A stretch of DNA of 64,000 bases, from contig JAQVMT010000003.1 in NCBI GenBank assembly GCA_028703495.1, forward strand, positions 108,517 through 172,516, given 5' to 3'. The notes under the pieces are model-generated. The model was not told where the DNA came from and made no database searches. It was given only the letters and a program-made list of their open reading frames with translations. The position numbers and the translations under genes were made by a program. Each line of letters begins with the position of its first letter. Within the stretch, counting starts at the first letter, position 1. This DNA comes from Clostridia bacterium. Lineage in GTDB: Bacteria > Bacillota > Clostridia > Christensenellales > CAG-314. Positions 20,340-28,820 of this stretch are shown here, piece by piece.

Positions 20340-20651
20340 CTAAATAATATCCGCGCCGATGGCCTTTTCTACATCTTTTTTGATTTGCGCCATACCGTAG
20401 CCGCCGCCCTCCTTGGACGTGGGAATAGCAGTAATGACGGGGTAAATCCTTTGCTTAGCCTTTTTAATGACATCGGGGATTTGAGCGGCAAGCTCCTCGG
20501 ATATAAAGAGTACGGCAAAGTCCTCTCCGGACAGCTTTTTAATCAGTGCGGCTGCTCCTTGCGCATCGGAGGCATCGAAAACCTCGAAGCCCACCGATTT
20601 AAATGCCAAAACCGCATCCTTATCTCCTATAACCCCAACTCTGTTATACAT
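20340..20651 (-). CDS. atpF: V-type ATP synthase subunit F
   Basis: Small V1 stalk subunit with a Rossmann-like fold that binds subunit D. The 103-residue length, the opening RVGVIGDKDAVLAFKSVGFEV and the LFISEELAAQIPDVI segment near residue 50 match the family. It lies 33 bases after atpC. Confidence 0.92.
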   Translation of the reverse strand: MYNRVGVIGDKDAVLAFKSVGFEVFDASDAQGAAALIKKLSGEDFAVLFISEELAAQIPDVIKKAKQRIYPVITAIPTSKEGGGYGMAQIKKDVEKAIGADII

Positions 20652-20684
20652 AAAGCATTATCCTCACAATAAAGTAACCGTCTT

Positions 20685-21665
20685 TTATACGTAAGCGTTC
20701 AGCCTTGCGGCGATTTCCGCGCGACCGACGTTGTTTTTCAAGCAGGTCAATATAAGCCGAACGTTGTCGATTTCGGTTGTCTTGTCGAGAAAGAAGACGG
20801 CGAGCGGTTCGATGGTTTCGGCGGAGTGCCTTGAGTTATAAAAGGCGGCTTGAGTATACCTTCTCGCCTCTTTTTCGGCGGCAATTAAATTGCCGTCTTC
20901 CGCGGCGTGTTTTGCCACGGCTGCGCAGTCGTATTTTGCCAACGCGGCGGCTTTCTTGTCCGCGTCGAGTCCAAACAGCTTAACCAACTCCTCCGTGGGG
21001 ACATAACCGCCGTCTAAAAGCAGCCTTTTGTAAAAGTCCTCGCTTTTATCGGCTTTTGCCACGCGAAACAGCATAAGCAGGTTTTTGCAGTCTGCCTCCC
21101 TCGCGTAATAGTCGGCAAGAGCGGCACACTTGGACCTTTCAACCACGCGTCTTATGTTGGCGTACATTGCCTTATCTAAGGTAACATCAACAGCAAGAGG
21201 CGTTCTGTCGCCCTCGAAAAACATTAAATCTATGTCGCCCAAAGCCTTGCTCATTTCCGCAGGAAGCTCGCCATAGTCGTCCGCAAGTATTTTTTCGCTC
21301 AACTCCTTCGGGTTGATAAGACCGTAATCGCTCAACTCCGGAAGGTTGATTTTCATATACTTGCACTTCATCGCGACCTTTGCGTTGAGGTAGTCGAAGG
21401 GCAACAAGAAGCTAGCGACAGCCTTTTCGTCGGTCATATAGTCCTTGAAGAAGCTGCAAAGCTTGCGTTTTTCGGCATCGATAAGCGCACCGAAGTCGTT
21501 GGCGGTCGAAATCAGACCGTCACCGTAGCCCTGCTCGGCAAGCAGCTTCAGCGCATCGTCAATAGATGCTTCCATCAACCTGTTGAGCTTTTCCTCGCCG
21601 ATAAGCCTATCGGACAGCACGGCAGCCGAGCTGTTGGCAAACAGCGGAGTCATACCCTGTTTCAT
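20685..21665 (-). CDS. atpC: V-type ATP synthase subunit C (AC39 family)
   Basis: Socket subunit that connects the V1 rotor stalk to the membrane proteolipid ring. The 326-residue, mostly helical, acidic protein is placed exactly where subunit C belongs, between E and F, and has the N-terminal RLIGEEKLNRLMEAS and DYLNAKVAMKCKYM segments seen in the AC39 family. Its start overlaps the atpE stop by four bases (ATGA), indicating translational coupling. Confidence 0.9.
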   Translation of the reverse strand: MKQGMTPLFANSSAAVLSDRLIGEEKLNRLMEASIDDALKLLAEQGYGDGLISTANDFGALIDAEKRKLCSFFKDYMTDEKAVASFLLPFDYLNAKVAMKCKYMKINLPELSDYGLINPKELSEKILADDYGELPAEMSKALGDIDLMFFEGDRTPLAVDVTLDKAMYANIRRVVERSKCAALADYYAREADCKNLLMLFRVAKADKSEDFYKRLLLDGGYVPTEELVKLFGLDADKKAAALAKYDCAAVAKHAAEDGNLIAAEKEARRYTQAAFYNSRHSAETIEPLAVFFLDKTTEIDNVRLILTCLKNNVGRAEIAARLNAYV

Positions 21666-22237
21666 TTACCTTCTCCGTCGAATAAAATACGCGCAACCTG
21701 TTTTTCCGAATTCTCCACAAGCTCTCCTACGATAACGTCCGTGGTCAAATTCTTGTCGTATTTGGGCGTAGTTAAAACCACGCCGCCCTCGAACTGGCCA
21801 TAGCCGACGATTTCAAGCTTGATTTTAACGTTTTTATCTAAAAACGCTTGAGTAACGCGCGCCTTGTCCCGCCCTGCAACAACGAGCTTTTCGCCTTCCT
21901 CGGCGTATTTGTTGAGCATTGAAGCGATAAACTTCAAATACTCATCGTCGGGAAGTCGGTTAATCGCGCTTGCCGCGTCAACGTAGGCTTTATTCAAAAG
22001 CTCTCTCTTTTTGCCCAGCTCGTCCTTTTTGACGTCAAGCTTTGCCACGGCGACGGCGCGTTCGGTAACGCCCTCGACAAAGGAGGGTGTTTGCTCGTTA
22101 AATCTGTTTATGGCGGCGGTAACTTCGCTTCGGGCATTGGCTGTGATTTCCGCTGCGCGAGCATTAGCCTCGTCAGTAATGCCCTTGGCTTTTGTGTCGG
22201 CGTTCGCCAAAATTTTGTTGATGATAGCTTCGCTCAT
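21662..22237 (-). CDS. atpE: V-type ATP synthase subunit E
   Basis: Peripheral stalk subunit, pairing with the G/H subunit to hold V1 static. The start at ATG 22237 (MSEAIINKIL) places GGGAG at a usual distance; an ATG two codons upstream is too close to it. The 191-residue protein has an alanine- and charge-rich N-terminal helix and a C-terminal alpha/beta domain with the GGVVLTTPKYDKNLTTDVIV-type segment near residues 150-170. Four-base overlap with atpC. Confidence 0.92.
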   Translation of the reverse strand: MSEAIINKILANADTKAKGITDEANARAAEITANARSEVTAAINRFNEQTPSFVEGVTERAVAVAKLDVKKDELGKKRELLNKAYVDAASAINRLPDDEYLKFIASMLNKYAEEGEKLVVAGRDKARVTQAFLDKNVKIKLEIVGYGQFEGGVVLTTPKYDKNLTTDVIVGELVENSEKQVARILFDGEGK

Positions 22238-22266
22238 TGGCATATCTCCCTTTCGCGGCTATGCAT

Positions 22267-22743
22267 TTATAGCCCCATCATAATAATAAGAATGGAAGCC
22301 AGCAATCCGAAAATTGCGTAAAGCTCAACGATAGCGACGATAATCAAAGCGCGACCGCCTGCCATTTCGGTGTTGCGGCCTACCATATTGATCGCGGCGA
22401 CAGCGGCTTTTCCCTGATGGATCGCACTGAAGAAGCCGACAAGCGATACGGGCAAAGCAGCGGCGATTAACGACATTCCCATTTCGGTGGAAACGTCAAT
22501 CAAACCCGAGCCCAAAACGCCGATCTTAACCAAAATGATAATGGCGATTACGAAGCCGTAAATTCCCTGCGTAGCGGGCAAGAACTGCAAAAGAGTTACT
22601 TTTCCGTACTTTTTGGGATCCTCTGCCGAAACTCCGGCGACAGCGGCACCCGCTCTTGCAACGGCGATCGAACTGCCCGTGCCGCCGCCGAAAAAGGCGA
22701 TTGCTACGGCAAGAAAAGCCAAAACGTGTCCTAGTGATATCAT
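22267..22743 (-). CDS. atpK: V-type ATP synthase subunit K (proteolipid)
   Basis: Membrane ring subunit that carries the transported ion. The start at ATG 22743 (MISLGHVLAF) has GGAGG 8 bases upstream; an ATG five codons earlier does not. The 158 residues form two tandem helical hairpins, four membrane segments in all. The second hairpin holds the ion-binding glutamate in IVELYAIFG (about residue 139), while the equivalent position of the first hairpin is glutamine (ATQGIYGF), the usual arrangement of duplicated V-type proteolipids. Whether H+ or Na+ is transported cannot be settled by eye. Confidence 0.95.
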   Translation of the reverse strand: MISLGHVLAFLAVAIAFFGGGTGSSIAVARAGAAVAGVSAEDPKKYGKVTLLQFLPATQGIYGFVIAIIILVKIGVLGSGLIDVSTEMGMSLIAAALPVSLVGFFSAIHQGKAAVAAINMVGRNTEMAGGRALIIVAIVELYAIFGLLASILIIMMGL

Positions 22744-22978
22744 AGTAATTTCCTCCATTGTTTGTCGCGCATATTTGTGCGCACGAAGTATCTATATTAA
22801 AGATAATGTTTGCGATTATTGCACCTTCTTTTCAAGGTTGTATGCATTAATTCCTTTCACATATATTTTTGAAAGAAGAGAGTGGTGCAGATTGCGACAG
22901 CTGGTGCCGATGAACGACAGGAGCGTACTTTTCGTACGTGACGGAGTGCAGAGGCGAACGCAGTTGCAAGGTGTGCCG

Positions 22979-24976
22979 CTATATTCTTTCAATTTTGTCG
23001 GCATAGTCGATTTTTACAAAGCGCGTATCCGAGGCAAAGGGTTTGAACTTGATACCCTCTCCGGTATAGAATCTTCCGAAAAACTCGACGTGCTGCAATC
23101 TCATATTGTGAACGTAGGTACCCAAGGCGTTGATGCCGAGGTTTATCGCGTGACCGATGATGAATACGATTATGCCGAAAATGGCGGTAAACACGTTACC
23201 CATAAGCAAGCCGCCCAAAAGGTTGAAAACATAGCCCATAACCGCAGAAGCTAAGCCCAAACCGAAAAGCCGCAAATAGCTCATAATATCGCTCATCACG
23301 TTGATGACGCCGTACGCGCCGCCGAAGATGCCGAACACCTTGCCGAAGATGCTTTTGCTGTGTCTGCCGTTGGTAACGACCTTTACGACCAGCGCACCGA
23401 AGAACGCATATTTGCCGATATTTGACAGCAGAGGTACGCTAATTGCGTCCAACATCGAAAATACCAGCCAAAAGACAAGGCCGATAAAAGCGACAACCCA
23501 AATAAAGTTGTCCAAAATCGCGTCAAAAACCTTGCCCTTTTTGCACTGTGCAACGCCGGCAAGCATATAGCCCACGCTTAAATGAATTACGCCGAAAGCA
23601 AGCGACATAATCAGCATAATAATTATATCTTCAAGCGGAGACAGCACACCTATTTTATATAGGAAGGAATCCGGACTAAGCTCAATTGCAAACCAACTTC
23701 TGAACAAAATGCCCCAAATGACACAGCTTATGCCACAGCAGCCCAACAGGCTTGCGGTCGTGCGCATTCCGCCCTCGACCTTCATAACCTTGATTAAAAA
23801 CAGTGCGCCCAGCGAAAGTATCAAGCCATAGCCGACATCGGCAAGCATAAGTCCGAAAAAGATAAAATAAAAAATAGCCACAAAGACGTTCGGATCCCTT
23901 TCCCAATAATTTGGGACCGAATACATCTCGGTGACCGTTTCGAAGGGCTTGACAAACCTCGGGTTGTCCAGCTCGGTGGGGGGCAACTCGTCCTCGGTGG
24001 GTTCGCGGAAGGACACCTCATAGGCGGAAGCGCATTCGCTTAAAGCGGTTTCCACGGTTTTTTTGTCCTTTGCGGGAATCCAAGCCGCCAGAATAAAGGT
24101 GGATTCGGTACAGAGAACGTCCTCGTCGGCATCCAACTTCTGTATCGAAACAGAGTAAAAGTCGTAAAGAGCCTTAAGCTCGGGTATATATTTGGAAAAA
24201 GCCAAAGCGCGCGTGTAAATATCCTCCGTTTCGGCTTGCAATGCGTAGGTTTTTCTGTCGCTCTCGAAAATAATGCCCTCGGCGGTGTCGTTCGTCGAAA
24301 AAGGACAACGCAAAAAGCCGTATTTAAGAAGCGCGTTAAGCATCTCCTGCTTTTGACTCTTCACACAAAGAGCAAACACCGTCTCGAAATTGGTTGCCTC
24401 GACTTGCTCGAAAACCGCATCGGGCAGCTCGTTTCTCAAGTTTTCCCACGTTTGGGCGTTTGCGTTCGGAAGCGTTCCCAAAAGCATAGCGACGTCCGCA
24501 GTGTCTGTGACCTCGGAAAATCTAACTCCGACGTCTAGAAATGGCAAGGCTTGCTTTTTGAGCGCGGCAAGGCGGGCGGTTTCGGCTTCGATTTCGGTCA
24601 ATCGATCCCGCATTTTCTCGGTTATGTCGATAACTCTGCCAAAAAGCCTGTATTCGTCGCGGTGCATTTGGACGAAGTTCCCATAAGGAACGGGAACCGA
24701 CCTGCCGTCGATTTTAACCGCGGATTTTTTATCGGCTTTTTTCAATGAGATTTCGTGCTTTACGGCATCGGAAATGAAAGTCATCGAACGCTCGGTCATA
24801 ACCAGCTTTGCGTTGGTTTCCTCCTTAAGCTTAACGTTTGACTTTTTTGCGGCGTACTCTATACTGCCGGCGTCGTCGATGTGGACGCAGCCGATAGCCG
24901 AAAGCCTGTTCAATATGCCGTCACGCTCGCCCTCCAAGCCGACGAACGTCATTTTCATCATAGGTACAACAGCCAT
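22979..24976 (-). CDS. atpI: V-type ATP synthase subunit I (a-type stator)
   Basis: Membrane stator subunit forming the ion half-channels. The 665-residue protein has a soluble N-terminal half with coiled coils (to about residue 340) and a C-terminal half with about seven or eight membrane segments, beginning FVAIFYFIFFGLMLADVGYG, which is the family signature. The ATG overlaps the upstream G/H stop in a TAATG junction. A 235-base spacer, unusual for this operon, separates it from atpK. Confidence 0.96.
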   Translation of the reverse strand: MAVVPMMKMTFVGLEGERDGILNRLSAIGCVHIDDAGSIEYAAKKSNVKLKEETNAKLVMTERSMTFISDAVKHEISLKKADKKSAVKIDGRSVPVPYGNFVQMHRDEYRLFGRVIDITEKMRDRLTEIEAETARLAALKKQALPFLDVGVRFSEVTDTADVAMLLGTLPNANAQTWENLRNELPDAVFEQVEATNFETVFALCVKSQKQEMLNALLKYGFLRCPFSTNDTAEGIIFESDRKTYALQAETEDIYTRALAFSKYIPELKALYDFYSVSIQKLDADEDVLCTESTFILAAWIPAKDKKTVETALSECASAYEVSFREPTEDELPPTELDNPRFVKPFETVTEMYSVPNYWERDPNVFVAIFYFIFFGLMLADVGYGLILSLGALFLIKVMKVEGGMRTTASLLGCCGISCVIWGILFRSWFAIELSPDSFLYKIGVLSPLEDIIIMLIMSLAFGVIHLSVGYMLAGVAQCKKGKVFDAILDNFIWVVAFIGLVFWLVFSMLDAISVPLLSNIGKYAFFGALVVKVVTNGRHSKSIFGKVFGIFGGAYGVINVMSDIMSYLRLFGLGLASAVMGYVFNLLGGLLMGNVFTAIFGIIVFIIGHAINLGINALGTYVHNMRLQHVEFFGRFYTGEGIKFKPFASDTRFVKIDYADKIERI

Positions 24977-25287
24977 TAGTCCACAACTCTCCCGACGATA
25001 TACTTAACGGCTTTGTCCGTGTTTTTGGCGCACGCGGAAATTTTGCGGCTGTTTTCGGCAAAACCGTCCGCGCGGAGCTTGTCTGCCTTTGCCGTAGCAA
25101 GAGTGTTGGCGTTTTTTGTACGATCGCCCGAAAGCCTTTTAATTTCAGCAACGCCCTCGGCGCGTATTTTTTCGGCTTCTGACTCGGCGGAAAAGACCAA
25201 AGACTTGGACTCATCCTGCGCAACCTGAACTCTGCGTGCCGCCTCGGCTTCCGCCTCGACGATGCTTTTAACCAATTCGTTTATCAT
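24976..25287 (-). CDS. atpH: V-type ATP synthase subunit G/H (peripheral stalk)
   Basis: First gene of the operon. The start at ATG 25287 (MINELVKSIVEAE) has GAGG 7 bases upstream. The 103-residue product is an alanine-, glutamate- and lysine-rich coiled coil with no hydrophobic core, as expected for the subunit that pairs with E in the peripheral stalk. Identification rests mainly on position and composition; names G and H are both used in the literature. Confidence 0.82.
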   Translation of the reverse strand: MINELVKSIVEAEAEAARRVQVAQDESKSLVFSAESEAEKIRAEGVAEIKRLSGDRTKNANTLATAKADKLRADGFAENSRKISACAKNTDKAVKYIVGRVVD

Positions 25288-25401
25288 AGCAATCCCTCTT
25301 TGGAACAAGAAGTTTAATACTAAACGGCTTCGATTCTCGTGACTTAACGAAAGCGGAAGCGGAATAGCAATACGCGCATAAATGTCTTACAACAAAATGC
25401 C

Positions 25402-25431
25402 AGTATACTATTTAAGTATAGCACATTTCAA
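25402..25431 (-). promoter_or_regulatory. Promoter of the V-ATPase operon
   Basis: On the minus strand: TTGAAA (complement of 25426-25431), 18 bases, TATACT (complement of 25402-25407), about 115 bases before the first gene. A second TATACTT lies between the two boxes. The spacer 25288-25579 holds this and a divergent promoter. Confidence 0.75.
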
Positions 25432-25521
25432 CCCAAACATCAATCGATTTGCAAATGATTTTGAAAAAGTGACTATGTAATTCTCATTTTGGATAAGTTG
25501 CGAAGAAATTTAATTAATTAC

Positions 25522-25550
25522 TTGACTAAATTAAGAAAATTATTTAGAAT
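25522..25550 (+). promoter_or_regulatory. Promoter of the zinc-ribbon protein gene
   Basis: TTGACT (25522-25527), 17 bases, TAGAAT (25545-25550), in AT-rich DNA 30 bases before the start codon. Confidence 0.75.
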
Positions 25551-25579
25551 AAAATTAACGAAGAAGGAGGAGCTTTAAC

Positions 25580-26539
25580 ATGGGCGACACGAAAGATCTA
25601 GTATGTCCAATCTGCGGTGAACCGACCCGAGTTTATATGGGGAATGCACGCAAGGATAGACTTTGCGGAAAACATGCTGACGACTTAAAAAATGGTAAGC
25701 TAGCTATTAGTAAAGAAGGGAAGTATGTATTAGTTGATATTGAAACCAATACGCAAAAGCCCATCGAACAAAATTATCGTGAGCGGCAAAAGGACGGGAA
25801 TTGTATAGTATGTGGTAATGAAGCGCCTTATGGCTCGTTATGTAAAGAATGCTATGACCAAATGTGGAATTTTAAGCAAGACTTTGACAAGAACGATGAA
25901 TTATTTGAGTTAAAAGACCATTATTTTAATCTAAAAGACAACATAAATAGAATGAGCAACATTGATTATGTGCGATCAAATTGCAACAAACTAATGGCAT
26001 TAGCAGTTGTTGTTGAGGACATATATGGGAATTCTTCCTTAACCCAAAGAATTGTAAATGATATAAAAAGCATTGTTGAGCGCAAAAAACCCAAACAAGA
26101 GCTAAAAACGACAGAAGGTACTGAGGCATCTATGGTTAAGGATGCGAGAAAGGAAGAACTATTAAGAACTGCAGATGGTCATTATGTTAAAAGCAATCCC
26201 GAAAGCGTAATAGATGATATTTTATATGAGGCGCGCATTGTGCATTGTTATGAAAGAAGAGTCTTAACGAGTACAGCAGAACGGGCTATGATGGCGGATT
26301 GGTTTATCCCGATAACAGATAGTCGGCATGGTATCTACATAGAGTATTGGGGAATGAATACTTCCGATTACCTAAGTAACAAAGAGCGCAAGAGAAAACT
26401 ATACAAAGATCACGATATACCTCTGATCGAAATTGAAAAAGAAGATTACAAGGATCGCCAACGTCTTTCTGATAGGTTAATATGCGAGATAAACGAACTT
26501 GCACAAAAGTATTTTCGGATAACTGATTTTATTCGATAA
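25580..26539 (+). CDS. Double zinc-ribbon protein with PD-(D/E)XK nuclease-like C-terminus
   Basis: I do not recognise a named family. The 319-residue protein opens with two cysteine clusters: CPICG at residue 9 with a later C and H, and CIVCG with CKECY (about residues 75-95). A helical, charged middle follows. The C-terminal third (from about residue 210) reads like a restriction-endonuclease fold: a conserved E in the first helix, then DWFIP, then IYIEYWG, then spaced K and Y residues and a short IPLIEIEKED strand. This fits a PD-(D/E)XK core (D about 244, ExE in YIEYWG, K downstream). GGAGGAG lies 7 bases before the ATG. The gene is noticeably more AT-rich than its neighbours and stands alone between its own promoter and terminator, which suggests horizontal transfer. 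Function not established. Confidence 0.7.
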   Translation: MGDTKDLVCPICGEPTRVYMGNARKDRLCGKHADDLKNGKLAISKEGKYVLVDIETNTQKPIEQNYRERQKDGNCIVCGNEAPYGSLCKECYDQMWNFKQDFDKNDELFELKDHYFNLKDNINRMSNIDYVRSNCNKLMALAVVVEDIYGNSSLTQRIVNDIKSIVERKKPKQELKTTEGTEASMVKDARKEELLRTADGHYVKSNPESVIDDILYEARIVHCYERRVLTSTAERAMMADWFIPITDSRHGIYIEYWGMNTSDYLSNKERKRKLYKDHDIPLIEIEKEDYKDRQRLSDRLICEINELAQKYFRITDFIR

Positions 26540-26557
26540 ATAATTTGGGTCGCGTAA

Positions 26558-26592
26558 AAACGGCTGTCGAAGATTACGGCAGCCGTTTGCTT
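26558..26592 (+). terminator. Terminator after the zinc-ribbon protein gene
   Basis: AAACGGCTG (26558-26566) pairs with CAGCCGTTT (26580-26588) around a 13-base loop, followed by a weak T-rich stretch. Confidence 0.7.
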
Positions 26593-26643
26593 TGCGTTGA
26601 TCCCTACGCTTTCACCGCAAATTAAAAGGGAAAAACCATGCAA

Positions 26644-26754
26644 TTAATTCAACGCGTTCAGTTCGCCGTTGCATTGGCGTGTTTTATCCCGCTATCAACT
26701 TCCCAACGGTTTTTGGGACTTAATTCAACGCGTTCAGTTCGCCGTTGCATTGGC
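26644..26754. repeat. 3'-end duplication of the small cysteine-rich gene
   Basis: The last 35 bases of the small gene, including its stop codon (26720-26754 on the + strand, beginning TTAATTCAACGCGTTC), recur exactly at 26644-26678 just beyond its 3' end (period 76). Confidence 0.92.
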
Positions 26755-26869
26755 AAACGTACATAGAGTCCCGCGCGCAGTCCGAGCAGACTATCCGTCC
26801 GCAACGGTTGCATACGCAGGCTTGCGTCGCGCTCACGGCTTTGTGACAATTATTGCAATATAACTCCAT
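26720..26869 (-). CDS. Small cysteine-rich (zinc-knuckle-like) protein, 49 residues
   Basis: A short gene supported by a strong ribosome binding site: GGAGG 7 bases before ATG 26869. The 49-residue product has ten cysteines (positions 5, 8, 18, 20, 23, 28, 31, 39 and 41, counting CxxC and CxC clusters, plus a histidine at 9), for example YCNNCHK, CNRCGR and CSDCARD. The spacing resembles a B-box or RING-like double zinc site rather than a secreted disulfide protein, since there is no signal peptide. Function unknown. It is convergent with the zinc-ribbon protein gene at 25580, and both are zinc-binding in appearance. The cysteine count listed by position is nine; any tenth would need checking against the translation. 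Confidence 0.72.
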   Translation of the reverse strand: MELYCNNCHKAVSATQACVCNRCGRIVCSDCARDSMYVCQCNGELNALN

Positions 26870-27050
26870 ATTTTAACCTCCGTTTTTTGCGCCGATTGCC
26901 ATGCTGATTGGCATGGTCGACGTTATGTTCGAAATAAACTTTTCCTGATCGGCTTTGAATTACGAAAATATCTGTAAAGGCCGATCAAGGGTTTTCGTGT
27001 GAAAAAAAGTTTCTTTCGGTTAGTAGTATTCCCAAAACCCTTTTTTATTA
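26870..27050. other. Spacer with inverted repeats
   Basis: Two dyads are visible: CCATG/CATGG near 26898-26915, and TGATCGGC (about 26946-26953) with GCCGATCA (about 26981-26988). Neither is followed by a T tract on the + strand. No gene is supported. Confidence 0.4.
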
Positions 27051-27079
27051 TTGTAAAGTTTAAAAAAATGTGTTAGAAT
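27051..27079 (+). promoter_or_regulatory. Promoter of the membrane/BspA-repeat protein gene
   Basis: TTGTAA (27051-27056), 17 bases, TAGAAT (27074-27079), about 100 bases before the start codon. Confidence 0.65.
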
Positions 27080-27185
27080 GTACGTTGAGAATTCAAAGGC
27101 GGAAGGCTTGAAGCTTGTCAAAGGTGCGGTTTGAGTGACATAAGAATCGGTTGCGGCTTCGAGTTTGGATTAAGGAGCGTGGCTT

Positions 27186-28517
27186 ATGGGCGTTAAAAGT
27201 ATTGAAAGAGAGTTGCGATTGAAAGACAGAAAGACTATGCAGGACGTCTTCATTTACGCGTGCGCACAGCTTGTCTTTGCGTTGATTTTGCTTACTGCGA
27301 GAATTTTGGTTAACCCGGGGTATTTATACACCGGCTATTCTTTTTTGATAAGCGGTGTGGTTTTGGGTGCGGTCAACTCGTTGCTTGCGGTCTATTTGCT
27401 CAAAAAGCATCTTCGGATGGAGTATATGATTGCAATCTGCGTTATGAATTTCATCTTTTTCGCGTTGGCAATGTCCAATGTCTCCTATTTCAGGTTCATT
27501 GGGTTGCTTTACAGTCTTGCTATCGGTATCGCCGTTTCGGTTATATCCTATAAAAAGCTTACATACAAGGGCTCGGGAACCTTCGGGTTTGTAACGACAT
27601 TGATTGTCTACATCGCCTTCTCGTTGATTTTTTTAGGCGTTGCGACACTGTTTACGATTTTATATCCTTCCTTCGGCAGGGTTACCTATAAGCTGGTTGA
27701 CGGCAGCTATCAAATCGTGAGTGCCGATAATGTCGAGGTAATCGAAACGGCGGACACGATCTTCGGAAAAGACGTCGTGCGCGTGGCAAAGGATGCTTTT
27801 AAAAATAACGACAAAACTCTGACGCTCAAGCTTTCGGAAAAAACCAAATTCATCGCGTTCGGCGCGTTGAGTGGCTGTAAGAATATTCAAACGCTTCAAG
27901 CGAATTTCAGTACGGTAGACGGTTATTTGGGCTACTACTTCGGGACGGAAAAGCTTTCGGAGGAGGAGTTGGCGAAAATTGAAGAAAATTTGGGTACCGA
28001 ATACGAATACTATATGTACCAGTACGAGAAAATCCCCGAATCGCTCACTACGGTTATTACCGTCGGTGACGTTCGCGACAATGCCATGTACGGATGCCAG
28101 ATGCTAAAAACGGTTGCATTTCTCAATACCGCCAATATCGGCGACAACGCATTCGGAGCCTGCGAGGGGCTAACGTCATTGCAATTCGGCGAGAACACGC
28201 GAACAATCGGCAATGCTGCGTTTAGCTATTGCACCTCGCTCACCACGGTTTACCTCAATTACGGCTTGACCGAAATCGATGACTATGCCTTCAGCCAATC
28301 AACCTCGATGACTGTCTTGGTGTTGCCCGAAACCGTTACAAAATGCGGCGTGTACCTTTTCTATGGCTGTGACTCGACCTTGCAGATTGCAAGCTACGTC
28401 AACGCTGCGACCATTTCATCGCACGTCTACAACGACGGCTGGAGCGCGTATTGGAATTACGTAAGCAGCTCGGCTTACTGCACGGTTACCTACTACTCCG
28501 TGGTCGTCACCGAATAG
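27186..28517 (+). CDS. Membrane protein with BspA-type leucine-rich repeats
   Basis: A 443-residue protein in two parts. The first 165 residues contain about five membrane segments after a charged N-terminus. The remainder is a predicted extracytoplasmic region with repeats of the BspA/LRR_5 type, visible as IGDNAFGACEGLTSLQF, IGNAAFSYCTSLTTVYL and IDDYAFSQSTSMTVLVL (about residues 320-395), each of about 23 residues. Such repeats are common in surface proteins of gut bacteria and are associated with binding. AAGGAG lies 8 bases before the ATG. No ligand can be inferred. Array C follows the gene. Confidence 0.82.
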   Translation: MGVKSIERELRLKDRKTMQDVFIYACAQLVFALILLTARILVNPGYLYTGYSFLISGVVLGAVNSLLAVYLLKKHLRMEYMIAICVMNFIFFALAMSNVSYFRFIGLLYSLAIGIAVSVISYKKLTYKGSGTFGFVTTLIVYIAFSLIFLGVATLFTILYPSFGRVTYKLVDGSYQIVSADNVEVIETADTIFGKDVVRVAKDAFKNNDKTLTLKLSEKTKFIAFGALSGCKNIQTLQANFSTVDGYLGYYFGTEKLSEEELAKIEENLGTEYEYYMYQYEKIPESLTTVITVGDVRDNAMYGCQMLKTVAFLNTANIGDNAFGACEGLTSLQFGENTRTIGNAAFSYCTSLTTVYLNYGLTEIDDYAFSQSTSMTVLVLPETVTKCGVYLFYGCDSTLQIASYVNAATISSHVYNDGWSAYWNYVSSSAYCTVTYYSVVVTE

Positions 28518-28548
28518 TACCACTTGCGACCACTTAACCCCAACTATT

Positions 28549-28765
28549 GAGGTTAATGCTGTCAATGTGCGACTTTGTGTAACCAACCTGTGGGGTTTGT
28601 GCTATCATGTAAGACCTTGTATAATCAACTTAGTGTTCGTGCTGTCAATGTGTGACTTTATGTAACCAACCTGTGGGGTTTGTGCAATCAATGTGCGACT
28701 TGGTGCAATAAACGTGCGACCTCGTGTAATCGACTTAGGGATTAAAGCTGTCAACCGTGGATTGG
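28549..28765. repeat. 21-bp tandem array C
   Basis: About ten units of 20-22 bases between two rightward genes, for example GACTTTGTGTAACCAACCTGT, GACCTTGTATAATCAACTTAG and GACTTGGTGCAATAAACGTGC. The units are more diverged than in arrays A and B, but share the pattern ACTTnGTGnAAnnAACnT in the same orientation. The 303-base spacer contains nothing else I can support. Confidence 0.85.
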
Positions 28766-28820
28766 AAAAGGGTGTATGAGCGTTGGCAAAATTCAATCGT
28801 AAGGAATAGGGAGGTAATCC

